Source of the DNA: Micromonospora sp. ALFpr18c | Lineage (GTDB): Bacteria > Actinomycetota > Actinomycetes > Mycobacteriales > Micromonosporaceae | Length of the DNA: 64,000 bases | Reading direction: 5' to 3' | Assembly (NCBI RefSeq): GCF_008868155.1 | Contig: NZ_WBKR01000002.1 | Coordinates: 1-64,000, forward strand | Shown: positions 15,669 through 24,077 of the stretch, in pieces | How the letters are laid out: every line of letters begins with the position of its first letter | Position numbering within the stretch: the stretch's first letter is position 1 | Made by a program: the position numbers and the translations under genes | Notes under the pieces: generated by a model | Told to the model about the DNA's origin: nothing | Databases searched by the model: none | Seen by the model: the letters and a program-made list of their open reading frames with translations, nothing else

Positions 15669-18600
15669 TCAGCCGATGGCCATGTCGACGAACCGGGACA
15701 GATGCAGCTGCGCGGCGACTGTCACCGTGTCGGTGGGGCCATTTCGATGCTTGGCAACAATGAAATCCGCCTCCCCCGCCCGGGGCGACTCCTTGTCGTA
15801 GTAGTCGTCGCGGTGCAGCAGGATGACAACGTCGGCGTCCTGCTCAATCGAGTTGTGTGTGGCGATGCCGTTGGCGATGAAGTTGTGCGTCCCGAGAACG
15901 GTCGCGTCGAACACCTCCTGCTCACCGATCGACACGATCGACACGATCGAGTCCCAGAAGATGTCGTTGGTCGCGTGCAGGTCCAGATCGGCAGCGTCGA
16001 GTACGCCGGCGATCGCTGCCAGCCGGGAGCGACTCGGCGCACACTTCCAGAGGGCGCTGCCGCAAAACTGGGTGCCGATTGCCTTCGCGAACTCGCGGTG
16101 AGTCATTCCCTGCTCGACTAGGATCTCCCGGACCCTGCCCCACACCTCGCGCGGCACCGTGTCGACGTTGGTGTTGCTCTCCGCCGATTCCAGAGCGGCA
16201 AGAAGTGCCGTACATCCCTCCGACCGCTGCCCGTAGACGCCGATCTCGCGGAGGAACCTCAACTGGTCGTCCCGACCGGAGATATCGAGGGTGTACTGCG
16301 GACGATGATTCACCACCGGTACAACCTTCAGCCGGGCAGTGATGCCATACCTCAGCAGCAGCCGGGATATGTCCTCAAGCATCCGTCGGCTCGTGGACGC
16401 GAAATAGACGCGCCCTCCGCAGCCTGACTTGTTGACGGTCACCGACCCGTCCGTGGCCCACAGGTGTCGCAGGAACGCGGTGATCTGCTCCTTGGGCAGA
16501 CTGAAGAGAGGCGACGGAAGGAATTTCTCATGTGATCTGAGGCCGAAGAGTCCCAGGCCGTCCAGCCATTCCGCAATCGGGTTGCGCCGACCGCGAGCCA
16601 GTCGGTACGGAGCGGGCAGCCGGAGTGTGGTCACTCTCGCCGCTGTGTAATCGTCGCGGACGGCGGAGATCCCGAAATGCTTCGCCGCCTCCGTTACGGC
16701 CTGGAGGTTCAGCTCGTCGCAACTCGCGTACCGGATCGGCTGACGCCGCACGAAAGAACCGTCGCCGAGCAGGTGTGCCAACATGACGACCTCGGCGTCG
16801 GCCCACGGGCGGACGGCCATCGGGGGCGGCAGATGGCGAGGCGTAGCGATGCGATCCCCTGGTGAAAGCTCACCCAGAGGCACCCATCCGGTGAACGCGA
16901 GAAACGGGTGGTTGGCCGTCGCGTCAATCTGCTTGCCCGAGGCGAGGGTCAGGCGGAAGACCTCCCGAGTGCCACTGGGAAAGACATGGGTCATAGTGCG
17001 GGGGGTGTAGCGGAGACCCTCATCCAAGGCCCAGACCGGGATGTCCTTCGCCTTGTTGGTCAGCAGCTCACCGAGGGTGATTTCACTATTGTCGTCCGCT
17101 CGAATCAGCCGGGTCTCCGCCGTGAGGCAGCCAGACTCGCGCAGGTCGGACAGCTGGGGGCGCTTGTCGGTGCGCTGCTCGGGGCCACGGTTCAGCTGAC
17201 TGACCGCGATCACCGGGCACTCCACCTCCTTGGCCAGCAGCTTCAGGCCACGGGACAGGTCCGCGACCTCCTGCTGCCGGCTCTCGGTGCGCTTCGGTGA
17301 GGTCATCAGCTGGAGATAGTCGACGACGATCATCTTGAGGTCGTGCCGCTGCTTGAGCCGGCGGGCCTTGGCCCGGATCTCCATCAGGTTCATGCTCGGG
17401 GTGTCGTCGACGAAGAGCGGCGCCTCGCTGATCTCGCCCATGCACCGGGCCAGCTTGGTCCAGTCGTCGTCGGAGAGCTGCCCGCTGCGCAGCACGTGCA
17501 GCGGCACGCGTGCCTCGGCCGAGAGCAGTCGCATGACGATCTCGACCTTGCTCATTTCGAGCGAGAAGATGGCCGCCGCCTGGTTGGCGCGAATCGCAGC
17601 ATTTCGAGCGAAGTCCATGCTGGCCGTGCTGTTGTGAGTAGGAATCATCGACCGGCTCGCCAGGTAGAGATGCTCGGGGTTGTCCACCGTGACGCAGCGG
17701 ACCGGCACGCTCGGCACCGGTCGAACATCGACGATGAACCGCGAAGTCGTCCGGACGTCCGACGCGGTACGGCGGCGGTCGGCGTGCGCATCCCGCTTCC
17801 GTTTGAGTCGAAAGATGACATCCGGCGTGGAGAAGTTCAACGTGTACGCGATGGACGACTCCGGGGTGCGACCACGCACCGCCTTCGCGTTGACGGTGCA
17901 GCGGTATCCGAGGCTGACAATGAGCTCGTGTACGTCTTCTGCCAACCGCTTCGAGGTCGACGTGTACTGGAGGTTGCCCGCAGGAGCGACAGTGCCATCG
18001 GTGTCCATCAACCCAGCCAGCAAAGCCCGACGTTGAGCCTCGGAGGCGCGCAGATAGACGCCTGGGATGTGCTTGTCCGCCGCCACCCCGGCCTGACGTA
18101 GCAGCGCGAGGAAGGATCCGTTCTGGCGGTGGCAGGCGGCACACTTCCTGGTTGCTGGATTCTCGCGCAACGCCCGGGTGGAAACGCCGCAGTCCACGCA
18201 GGCACCGTTCCCTTGAGCGGCGGGCCTGGGCAGCAACACAATGGTGTACACCATTGGCCCGCTGGGCCGAACGACAAAGCCGTCCGCCTCGACCTGCGTG
18301 ACCATCTCCGGGTCTGCGGTGGTGAAGCGGCTGGCACCGGTGTGGCCATCACCGAGCCACGCCCCCAGCGTGTAGGGCGGTACCACCAAAGTCCGATCCG
18401 GAAGATGCAGGGGTGCGCTGTTGCGTACGGCGTGGTTGAGCCGTCGCTCGACGGTGTCAGTACGCAGCGTGGCCGCGATCTCAGCAGTAGTGACGAGACC
18501 GTCGTGGTCGACCCGACTATCGGCGTTGACCTCCCGCTCGGTTCGTGCGAGGAGGGAGGTCAGAAGAGGGCCGGCCGGATACCCGGGCGCAGTCCAGTTC

Positions 18601-19769
18601 TGCGTCCTGCCGTTCCGGACGATGGGACGGCTGATCCGGCCGACCGACCCGACCTCACGGGCAACGGTGTGCAGGACATGCCGGAACTCCGGCCCGACCT
18701 GCTCGATCTCGTCGAAGAGCGTGATCGGCTGGTTTCTCGCGGCGCCGAGCCTCTTGTCTGCCGCACGTACGCTGGCCAGCGACGACTCGGGCCAGCGTCG
18801 CCTTTGCCGCGCCGGCCCCTGGCGTCGACTGGCACGGCTGGTCGTCTTCCACAGGTGGTCCGCGTCGGCAACGATGACGGTGCCGTCGGAGAACTCCACC
18901 TCGTAACATGGCCGGTCGTGCATCACGTCGAAGGCGTGTGTGACCGTGGTGGGGCTGCCGTCCGCCGCCAATAGTTGATCGCCTACTTGGATCTCACCCA
19001 TGGTGGTCCAGCCATCCGGCGTCGGCAGCGGGGTGTCGAGCGCCAGCGCCTTTCCCAAACCGGGCCTGCCGGCCACAATGATCAACTGCCCTGCGTGCAG
19101 GCCGTTGAGCAGCCGGTCCAGGTCGCTGAAGCCGGTCGGGACGCCGGTCATGACGCCGCCCTGCGCGCCCACCGCCTCAATCTCGTCCAGCGTCGGCTGC
19201 AACATGTCGGCCAGGACCGCGAAGTCCTCGCTGACCCGCCGTTCGGTGACGTCGTAGACGGCCTGCTGGGCGAGGTCCACGATGTCGTCGACATCGCGGC
19301 TGCCACCATTGGCGGTGCCGTAGCCCAGCTGCACGATCTTGGTGCCGGCCTCGACCAATCGACGCAGCACCGCCCGCTCGCTGACGATCCGCGCGTAGTA
19401 GGCGGCGTTGGCCGCCGTGGGCACGCTGGCGATGAGGGTGTGCAGGTAGGGGGCGCCGCCGATGCGGGCCAGATCGCCCGAGTCGGTCAGGGCTGCGGCC
19501 ACGGTGATCGGGTCGGCCGGCTCACCCCGGCCGTAGATGTCCAGGATGGTGTCGAAGATGGTGGCGTGCACCGGCCGGTAGAAGTCGTTGGTCTTGAGGA
19601 TCTCGACGACGTCGGCGATGGCGTCCTTGGAGAGCAGCATGCCGCCGAGGACGCACTGCTCGGCGGCGACATCCTGGGGCGGGGTCTTGTCGAACTGGCC
19701 GTCCCGCTGCGCGGGCGGCTGGCCGCCGCTGGACCGTGACTCCGCCCGCATGTCATCGGTGACCGACAC
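15669..19769 (-). CDS. dnaB: Replicative DNA helicase DnaB carrying two in-frame inteins
   Basis: 1366 residues from GTG 19769, chosen because GGAGG lies about 7 bases before it; the same frame is open to 20909 without homology. The predicted mature helicase is 467 residues, the usual DnaB length: residues 1-240, 714-880 and 1307-1366. N-terminal domain QDVAAEQCVLGGMLLSKDAI; RecA-type domain with GRPGLGK at 234-240 completed by STASMDF after splicing (Walker A), FSLEMSK, MIVVDYLQLM (Walker B), AVSQLNRGPEQR, SDLRESG then SIEQDADVVILLHR. Both insertions lie in nucleotide-binding or DNA-translocation motifs, so splicing is needed for activity. DnaB unwinds DNA at the fork as a hexamer. The gene is transcribed away from the origin. 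Confidence 0.95.
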   Translation of the reverse strand: MSVTDDMRAESRSSGGQPPAQRDGQFDKTPPQDVAAEQCVLGGMLLSKDAIADVVEILKTNDFYRPVHATIFDTILDIYGRGEPADPITVAAALTDSGDLARIGGAPYLHTLIASVPTAANAAYYARIVSERAVLRRLVEAGTKIVQLGYGTANGGSRDVDDIVDLAQQAVYDVTERRVSEDFAVLADMLQPTLDEIEAVGAQGGVMTGVPTGFSDLDRLLNGLHAGQLIIVAGRPGLGKALALDTPLPTPDGWTTMGEIQVGDQLLAADGSPTTVTHAFDVMHDRPCYEVEFSDGTVIVADADHLWKTTSRASRRQGPARQRRRWPESSLASVRAADKRLGAARNQPITLFDEIEQVGPEFRHVLHTVAREVGSVGRISRPIVRNGRTQNWTAPGYPAGPLLTSLLARTEREVNADSRVDHDGLVTTAEIAATLRTDTVERRLNHAVRNSAPLHLPDRTLVVPPYTLGAWLGDGHTGASRFTTADPEMVTQVEADGFVVRPSGPMVYTIVLLPRPAAQGNGACVDCGVSTRALRENPATRKCAACHRQNGSFLALLRQAGVAADKHIPGVYLRASEAQRRALLAGLMDTDGTVAPAGNLQYTSTSKRLAEDVHELIVSLGYRCTVNAKAVRGRTPESSIAYTLNFSTPDVIFRLKRKRDAHADRRRTASDVRTTSRFIVDVRPVPSVPVRCVTVDNPEHLYLASRSMIPTHNSTASMDFARNAAIRANQAAAIFSLEMSKVEIVMRLLSAEARVPLHVLRSGQLSDDDWTKLARCMGEISEAPLFVDDTPSMNLMEIRAKARRLKQRHDLKMIVVDYLQLMTSPKRTESRQQEVADLSRGLKLLAKEVECPVIAVSQLNRGPEQRTDKRPQLSDLRESGCLTAETRLIRADDNSEITLGELLTNKAKDIPVWALDEGLRYTPRTMTHVFPSGTREVFRLTLASGKQIDATANHPFLAFTGWVPLGELSPGDRIATPRHLPPPMAVRPWADAEVVMLAHLLGDGSFVRRQPIRYASCDELNLQAVTEAAKHFGISAVRDDYTAARVTTLRLPAPYRLARGRRNPIAEWLDGLGLFGLRSHEKFLPSPLFSLPKEQITAFLRHLWATDGSVTVNKSGCGGRVYFASTSRRMLEDISRLLLRYGITARLKVVPVVNHRPQYTLDISGRDDQLRFLREIGVYGQRSEGCTALLAALESAESNTNVDTVPREVWGRVREILVEQGMTHREFAKAIGTQFCGSALWKCAPSRSRLAAIAGVLDAADLDLHATNDIFWDSIVSIVSIGEQEVFDATVLGTHNFIANGIATHNSIEQDADVVILLHRDDYYDKESPRAGEADFIVAKHRNGPTDTVTVAAQLHLSRFVDMAIG
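15852..17129 (-). other. DnaB intein 2 (Cys1-type with LAGLIDADG endonuclease)
   Basis: 426 residues, DnaB positions 881-1306, inserted between DLRESG and SIEQDAD. It begins CLTAETRL (Cys1 nucleophile), has block B DATANHPFLAF, and ends with the block F region VFDATVLGTHNFIANG and ATHN before Ser1307 (His-Asn at the end, Ser as +1 nucleophile), so standard class 1 splicing is predicted. Two LAGLIDADG-like motifs (VMLAHLLGDGSF and FLRHLWATDGSV) indicate a homing endonuclease. Between endonuclease and block F lies an extra segment with a helix-turn-helix look (ILVEQGMTHREFAKAIGTQF). The insertion site is the same as that of the Synechocystis DnaB intein (established family knowledge). Confidence 0.92.
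17631..19049 (-). other. DnaB intein 1 in the Walker A motif, predicted class 3 (WCT) intein
   Basis: 473 residues, DnaB positions 241-713, inserted between GRPGLGK and STASMDF. The first residue is Ala (ALALDTPLPTPDGW), so the normal Cys1/Ser1 nucleophile is missing. Instead Trp307 follows the block B His (DADHLWKT), Cys692 is in block F (VPVRCVTVDNPEHLYL), Thr711 is in the terminal PTHN, and Ser714 is +1. This W-C-T set defines class 3 inteins, first shown for the mycobacteriophage Bethlehem DnaB intein. LAGLIDADG motifs LGAWLGDGHT and LLAGLMDTDGTV show an endonuclease domain, with two CxxC pairs between them (CVDC, CAAC). Codons checked: Ala 19047-19049, Trp 18849-18851, Cys 17694-17696, Thr 17637-17639. 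Confidence 0.92.
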
Positions 19770-20168
19770 CGGGCCCCCCTCCACTGCGTCGGATCCGGAC
19801 CCAGCTCTACCGCCGGGGTACGACACTTCTCTTCCGACCAGGCCGGTCGATCGGGGGTCATCGCACCGGCGGTCGAGGGCCAACCATACGGACCACGAGG
19901 TCAGCCACTCAACAAGGCCGGTGGACGAGCCTCGGGACAACCTGTGGACGCCGGTGGACGAGCATGTGCGCAGCGTGTGCACAGGGTGTGGATAACCGCT
20001 GGGGAATTCTCGGCCGCACGCCGCTGACCTGCGGCTTCGTGGTCCCCAGCCTGTGGAGGAGAATATTTCGGTCGGGCCGGACGCCCGATCGTCCCGTACT
20101 ATCTCCAGCGAACGGCTACACCTGGACAGCGGATTACGCTTTCGGTTCAGAAGGGTCACAATCCGGCC
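19770..20168. other. Divergent intergenic region upstream of dnaB with DnaA-box-like sequences
   Basis: No gene. Between about 19918 and 19995 there are several GTGGAC and CTGTGGAC sequences and one exact TGTGGATAA (19987-19995, the complement of TTATCCACA). The region must hold promoters for dnaB and the divergent gene at 20169. Confidence 0.55.
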
Positions 20169-21710
20169 GTGAGTTACCGGGACTGGGGACGCGGGGAGGG
20201 CAGCCCGCGCGAGGGCCAGCCGACCGCCTCGTGGGGTGAGCGCACGCCGTCCCTTCCGGTCGACCCGTACGACGAGGACGGTCGCTACCGCACCTCCAGT
20301 CGGCGGCGCGCGTTGGATCGGGGGCAGGACGAGCCGGTCGACGCCTATCTGCCGAGGTGGGCGCTCGAGTCGGGGGTTCGGCACGCCGACGGCGGTGGCC
20401 GGCACGCGGCACCCGATGACGACGAGGATGCGGCCGCACCGGAGCGCCCGAGTTCCGGAGCTGGCTGGCGGCGCGCCGAGACGACGGGCACGCGGCGGCA
20501 GGTCAGCGAGACCAGTTGGCGGGAGCGACCGGCGATCGGTGCCGCGCCGGAATCGGACCACACCCGGGAGTGGACGCTCGACCGTCCGCAGGAGCAGGGG
20601 TACGCCGGCCGCCGGCGCGCCGACGCGGCGGAGGAGGAACCGGTCTCGGGAGCGGTCTCGGACAGTCGCCCCCGTCGTGCGCCCGCTGGTCGTCCTCAGG
20701 TGATCTGGTCCGGTGGTGATCTGGAGGCGGCACCCGCCGATGAGACGCCTCGTCGGGATGCGAGCCGGCGCACTCGACGCAGCCGTCGTGCGGCGGAAGA
20801 GTCCTGGGCCCGCCCGGTCGATCCGTGGGAGCGCGGGTCGGAGCGGGCGGCGGAGCCCGAGCCGTCGTACGCGCCGGCGGTTGACCCGTGGGACGCGTCG
20901 GGCGTGCACGCGTGGCCGTCGATCGCGGACGCGGACAGCACGGAGCTGAGCGGGCAGTGGGCACAGGTGGAGGGTGTCGGGGGTTGGGAGCGGTCCGACC
21001 GCACCGGGCAGTGGGAGCGGTCCGCGGTCGCGGACGACCAGTGGGATCGGACGGTCCCGCCGCGCGCCGACCGGCAGGTGGCGGCGGAGGGTTGGCCCAG
21101 TCGGGACGACGGCTTCTGGTCCGGTACGCGGCTGGCCGGGGACGATCCGCGCTGGATGGATCCACCGACGTCGGCGCCACGGTCGCCGGTGGTGGGCTAC
21201 ACCGCTCCGCGTCCTCGCACCGCACCCGTGCAGCGGGACGGGGGCACCCGACGTCGGGCGGTCCCGTCTCCGGTCGGAACGGCGTCGGTGCGCCGACGCG
21301 TGGAGTCGGTGGCCACGGGTGGTTGGGCTCGGCGCCTGGAGGACGACCTTCTCGACCCGGATCCGGGTGGATCGTTCCGGCCGTTGCTGTACACCGCCGC
21401 CTGTTACCTGGTGCCGGCCGTCCTGATCTTCGTCTGGCTGTTGACTCTGGACGGTCAGGCACCGGCCGGCTGTGTCACCGACATCAGTGGGGGCGGGTGT
21501 GATTCGCCTCGGTCGCGGGCATTGGAGTCGCTGCTCGCGGGCTCGCCGCGCTTCGGGCTGGCGCTGGTGAGCAGTCTGGTGGTGGCGGCGCTGCTGCGTC
21601 GGGTCGGCACGACGTGGCGTTCGGCGACCATCGCTCTTGCCGCCGCGGTCGTGGGTGGTGGCCTCTCCACCGTGCTGATCAGCGCGGTGACCGGGCAGCC
21701 GATCGGTTGA
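20169..21710 (+). CDS. Large disordered protein with C-terminal membrane helices
   Basis: 513 residues from GTG 20169 (VSYRDWGRGEG). About residues 1-400 are low-complexity, rich in Arg, Asp, Ser, Ala and Trp, with repeated short WERS/DRTGQWERS-type and PVDPWE/AVDPWD-type elements and no fold I recognise. The last 110 residues contain three or four hydrophobic helices (LLYTAACYLVPAVLIFVWLL, GLALVSSLVVAALL, ATIALAAAVVGGGLSTVLIS) separated by a short loop with two cysteines (GCVTDISGGGCDS). Membrane location with a long cytoplasmic N-terminal tail is inferred. Its position beside dnaB and rplI suggests a lineage-conserved gene of unknown role. Confidence 0.75.
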   Translation: MSYRDWGRGEGSPREGQPTASWGERTPSLPVDPYDEDGRYRTSSRRRALDRGQDEPVDAYLPRWALESGVRHADGGGRHAAPDDDEDAAAPERPSSGAGWRRAETTGTRRQVSETSWRERPAIGAAPESDHTREWTLDRPQEQGYAGRRRADAAEEEPVSGAVSDSRPRRAPAGRPQVIWSGGDLEAAPADETPRRDASRRTRRSRRAAEESWARPVDPWERGSERAAEPEPSYAPAVDPWDASGVHAWPSIADADSTELSGQWAQVEGVGGWERSDRTGQWERSAVADDQWDRTVPPRADRQVAAEGWPSRDDGFWSGTRLAGDDPRWMDPPTSAPRSPVVGYTAPRPRTAPVQRDGGTRRRAVPSPVGTASVRRRVESVATGGWARRLEDDLLDPDPGGSFRPLLYTAACYLVPAVLIFVWLLTLDGQAPAGCVTDISGGGCDSPRSRALESLLAGSPRFGLALVSSLVVAALLRRVGTTWRSATIALAAAVVGGGLSTVLISAVTGQPIG

Positions 21711-21738
21711 CCGGGCGCGGGCCGGCGCACGAAACGCG

Positions 21739-21774
21739 CGAGGGCCCGCACCGATCGCTCGGTACGGGCCCTCG
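21739..21774. terminator. Bidirectional hairpin terminator between the disordered-protein gene and rplI
   Basis: CGAGGGCCCG (21739-21748) pairs with CGGGCCCTCG (21765-21774), and an inner ACCGA/TCGGT stem closes on a TCGC loop. It lies between two convergent genes and can end both transcripts. Confidence 0.8.
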
Positions 21775-21791
21775 TGGTGCTGTTGCCGACG

Positions 21792-22238
21792 TCAGCCCTG
21801 AACGACGTTCAGGTTGAACGAGGCGGTCACCTCGGGGTGCAGCTTGATCTTCACCGGGTAGCTGCCGGTCGACTTGATGTGACCGGGCACCTCCAGCCGG
21901 CGGCGGTCCAGGACCGGACCGCCAGCGCCCTTGACGGCGTCGACGATCTCGGCCGGGGTGACCGAGCCGAAGAGCCGGCCGCCGTCGCCGGCGCGGGCCT
22001 TCAGGCTGACCTTGAGGCCCTCGAGCTGACCCTTGACCTCGTTGGCGTGGTCGAGGTCGCGGATCTCACGGGCCGAACGGGCCCGCTTGATGACCGTGAC
22101 CTGCTTTTCCGCGCCCTTGGTCCAGGCGATCGCGAAGCCCTGCGGCAGCAGGTAGTTACGGCCGTAGCCGTCCTTGACCTCGACGATGTCGCCCGGGGCA
22201 CCGAGGCCGGAAACTTCCTGAGTCAGGATGATCTTCAT
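21792..22238 (-). CDS. rplI: 50S ribosomal protein L9
   Basis: 148 residues, normal L9 length. N-terminal rRNA-binding domain MKIILTQEVSGLG, GDIVEVKDGYGRNYLLPQG (signature), then the long connecting helix and the C-terminal domain GRLFGSVTPAEIVDAV and KSTGSYPVKIKLHPEV. L9 binds the base of the L1 stalk and helps reading-frame maintenance. Last gene of the operon rpsF-ssb-rpsR-rplI; GAGGAGGCACC lies before its start. Confidence 0.97.
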   Translation of the reverse strand: MKIILTQEVSGLGAPGDIVEVKDGYGRNYLLPQGFAIAWTKGAEKQVTVIKRARSAREIRDLDHANEVKGQLEGLKVSLKARAGDGGRLFGSVTPAEIVDAVKGAGGPVLDRRRLEVPGHIKSTGSYPVKIKLHPEVTASFNLNVVQG

Positions 22239-22252
22239 ATCGGTGCCTCCTC

Positions 22253-22492
22253 TCAGCGGGTGGTGGCCGTGTACGGCAGGAGCGCCATCTCGCGGGCGTT
22301 CTTGACCGCACGGGCGATCTGCCGCTGCTGCTGCGAGGTCACGCCGGTCACCCGTCGAGCGCGGATCTTGCCGCGGTCGGAGATGAACTTGCGCAGCAGC
22401 GCGGTGTCCTTGTAATCGATATAGGTGATCCCGTCCTTGTCGAGCGGGTTCACCTTCTTCTTCGGCTTACGAAGTGCCGCAGCCTTGGCCAT
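22253..22492 (-). CDS. rpsR: 30S ribosomal protein S18
   Basis: 79 residues from ATG 22492 ([20 protein letters not shown]); an ATG further upstream at 22534 adds residues outside the family. S18 core: [51 protein letters not shown]. There is no N-terminal CxxC motif, so this is a zinc-independent (C-minus) form, even though it is the copy in the main operon. It forms the S6-S18 pair of the 30S platform. It lies between ssb and rplI. Confidence 0.95.
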   Translation of the reverse strand: MAKAAALRKPKKKVNPLDKDGITYIDYKDTALLRKFISDRGKIRARRVTGVTSQQQRQIARAVKNAREMALLPYTATTR

Positions 22493-22533
22493 TGCACGTG
22501 CTCCTGGTTTGCGATCGCGGGCGCTCGGCGCCA

Positions 22534-23049
22534 TTAGAACGGAGGCTCCTCATCGAAGTTGGCGCCCGAACCGGCACGCGCGGGAGAGGGTGCAGCCGAG
22601 GCCCAGGGGTCGTCGAAGTTGCCTCCGCCGCCACCCTGGTTGCCACCGCCACCGCCACCGAAGCCGCCGCCACCGCCACCGGAGCGGGACATCTTCTGCA
22701 CCTTCGCCGTGGCGTAGCGCAGCGATGGGCCGATCTCGTCGACCTCAAGCTCGATGACGGTGCGCTTCTCACCCTCGCGGGTCTCGTACGACCGCTGACG
22801 CAGTCGACCCGAGACGATCACGCGGGCGCCCCGCTGGAGCGACTCGGCGACGTGCTCCGCCGCCTGACGCCACACGGTGCAGGCCAGGAAGAGCGGCTCG
22901 CCGTCCTTCCACTCGTTGGTGGTCTTGTCCATGAACCGGGGCGTCGAAGCGACCCGGAACTTGGCGACCGCCGCACCGGACGGGGTGAACCGCAACTCGG
23001 GGTCATCGGTCAGGTTGCCGATGACCGTGATGGTGGTGTCTCCTGCCAT
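22534..23049 (-). CDS. ssb: Single-stranded DNA-binding protein
   Basis: 171 residues from ATG 23049 ([20 protein letters not shown]), chosen because GAGGAG lies 6 bases before it. The OB-fold covers about residues 1-110 ([48 protein letters not shown]). A Gly/Asn-rich linker follows and the acidic tip DEEPPF, the site where replication and repair partners dock. Its place between rpsF and rpsR is the standard bacterial arrangement. SSB coats single strands opened by DnaB, encoded close by. Confidence 0.96.
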   Translation of the reverse strand: MAGDTTITVIGNLTDDPELRFTPSGAAVAKFRVASTPRFMDKTTNEWKDGEPLFLACTVWRQAAEHVAESLQRGARVIVSGRLRQRSYETREGEKRTVIELEVDEIGPSLRYATAKVQKMSRSGGGGGGFGGGGGGNQGGGGGNFDDPWASAAPSPARAGSGANFDEEPPF

Positions 23050-23146
23050 GACCATCTCCTCGCGCACTCAGCGTCTCGACGTACAGGCTCGCAGAGCAGT
23101 ACGACAGAGCCGCGGAGGCTGATCCGGGCGAACCGGGGTTGAATGC

Positions 23147-23437
23147 TTAGCGCATCTCCGGCCGGATGACCTTGGTGCGCAGCACGGACTCGTTGAGGCG
23201 GAGCTGACGGTCCAGCTCGGCCACGGCAGCAGGGGTGGCCTGCAGGTCGACGACGGCGTAGATGCCCTCGGCCTTTTTGTTGATCTCGTACGCGAGGCGC
23301 CGGCGGCCCCACACGTCCGTCTTCTCAACGGAGCCACCCGCGGTCCGGATCACGTTCAGGTACGTGTCGAGCGACGGGGCGACGGTGCGTTCCTCGAGGC
23401 TGGGGTCGAGGATCACCATGATCTCGTAATGACGCAA
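23147..23437 (-). CDS. rpsF: 30S ribosomal protein S6
   Basis: 96 residues. [40 protein letters not shown] and [13 protein letters not shown] are typical of S6. GGAGGTGAG lies about 10 bases upstream of ATG 23437. First gene of the rpsF-ssb-rpsR-rplI operon. In many bacteria the S6-S18 complex controls this operon through a leader RNA; the 640-base upstream region could hold it but I could not identify the motif with confidence. Confidence 0.96.
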   Translation of the reverse strand: MRHYEIMVILDPSLEERTVAPSLDTYLNVIRTAGGSVEKTDVWGRRRLAYEINKKAEGIYAVVDLQATPAAVAELDRQLRLNESVLRTKVIRPEMR

Positions 23438-24077
23438 GACGTGCTCACCTCCTGTGGGCTAGGCGGCCACGGTCCTTCCGTGGCAGGAGGTCGTGCGTCG
23501 CTGCCCGCACGTGCCGGGGGAACCCGGCCGGACGCGGACAACCTGACCAGGATACCCGGTCCGGACGATCATGCCCGGGGTGGTCGGGTCGTGGGCCGGG
23601 CATGCCGACGGGGGCCCACCGTCCGACCGCCATTGGTCGGTGATGAGCCCCCGTCAACGAGGCCGCGGGGCGTCCCGTCCGCATTCCTTGGGTGGGACCT
23701 GGGGAGGAACGACCACACCGATGAGGTTGGACCGAAGACGCCCCGCGGAGCTTTATCGTGTTGTTACCTGACGATACAACGGCTCTCGTACCTTCTCGGG
23801 GGAAAAAGCACAAATTTCCGAGATTGTTCATCGGTGAGAGTCGGGTCTGCCACGTGGGCCGCCCCCGCCTCGCCGGGCCGCGCGGCGGGGGTGACCTCGC
23901 TGTCGGTCCGTCGGTCACCGGCTGCCGTACGCGGCGCTCGCGCCGTCGGCGGTACCGGGCGTCGACCGCCGGCTCCATCCCATCAACGATCGTCGGTCCG
24001 TCCGGTGACGCGACCCCTCCCCGACACCACCCCGACCGTCGCTCCGCCTGTCGGGCTCGCGACGTAGGCTCGCTCGC
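23438..24077. other. Intergenic region between rpsF and nfo
   Basis: Divergent promoters for rpsF and nfo must lie here. CGGGGCGTCC (23666-23675) and its near-complement around 23733-23743 could form a long-range stem. The 23750-23830 stretch is relatively AT-rich (TTATCGTGTTGTTACC) and a plausible promoter area for the ribosomal operon on the minus strand. Frames in this region read like random high-GC sequence; I see no gene. Confidence 0.5.

Noticed and set aside
15960-15990. Short tandem repeat (IVSIVSI region) in intein 2
   Set aside because: Only two or three units of about 10 bases within coding sequence; nothing to distinguish it from chance.
19770-20909. Extension of the dnaB frame by 380 codons upstream
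   Set aside because: No homology, Arg/Pro-rich, overlaps the divergent gene; GTG 19769 has a good ribosome binding site and the expected DnaB N-terminus.
23438-24077. S6-S18 leader RNA upstream of rpsF
   Set aside because: Expected from the family, but I could not recognise the conserved motif by eye, so it is not called.
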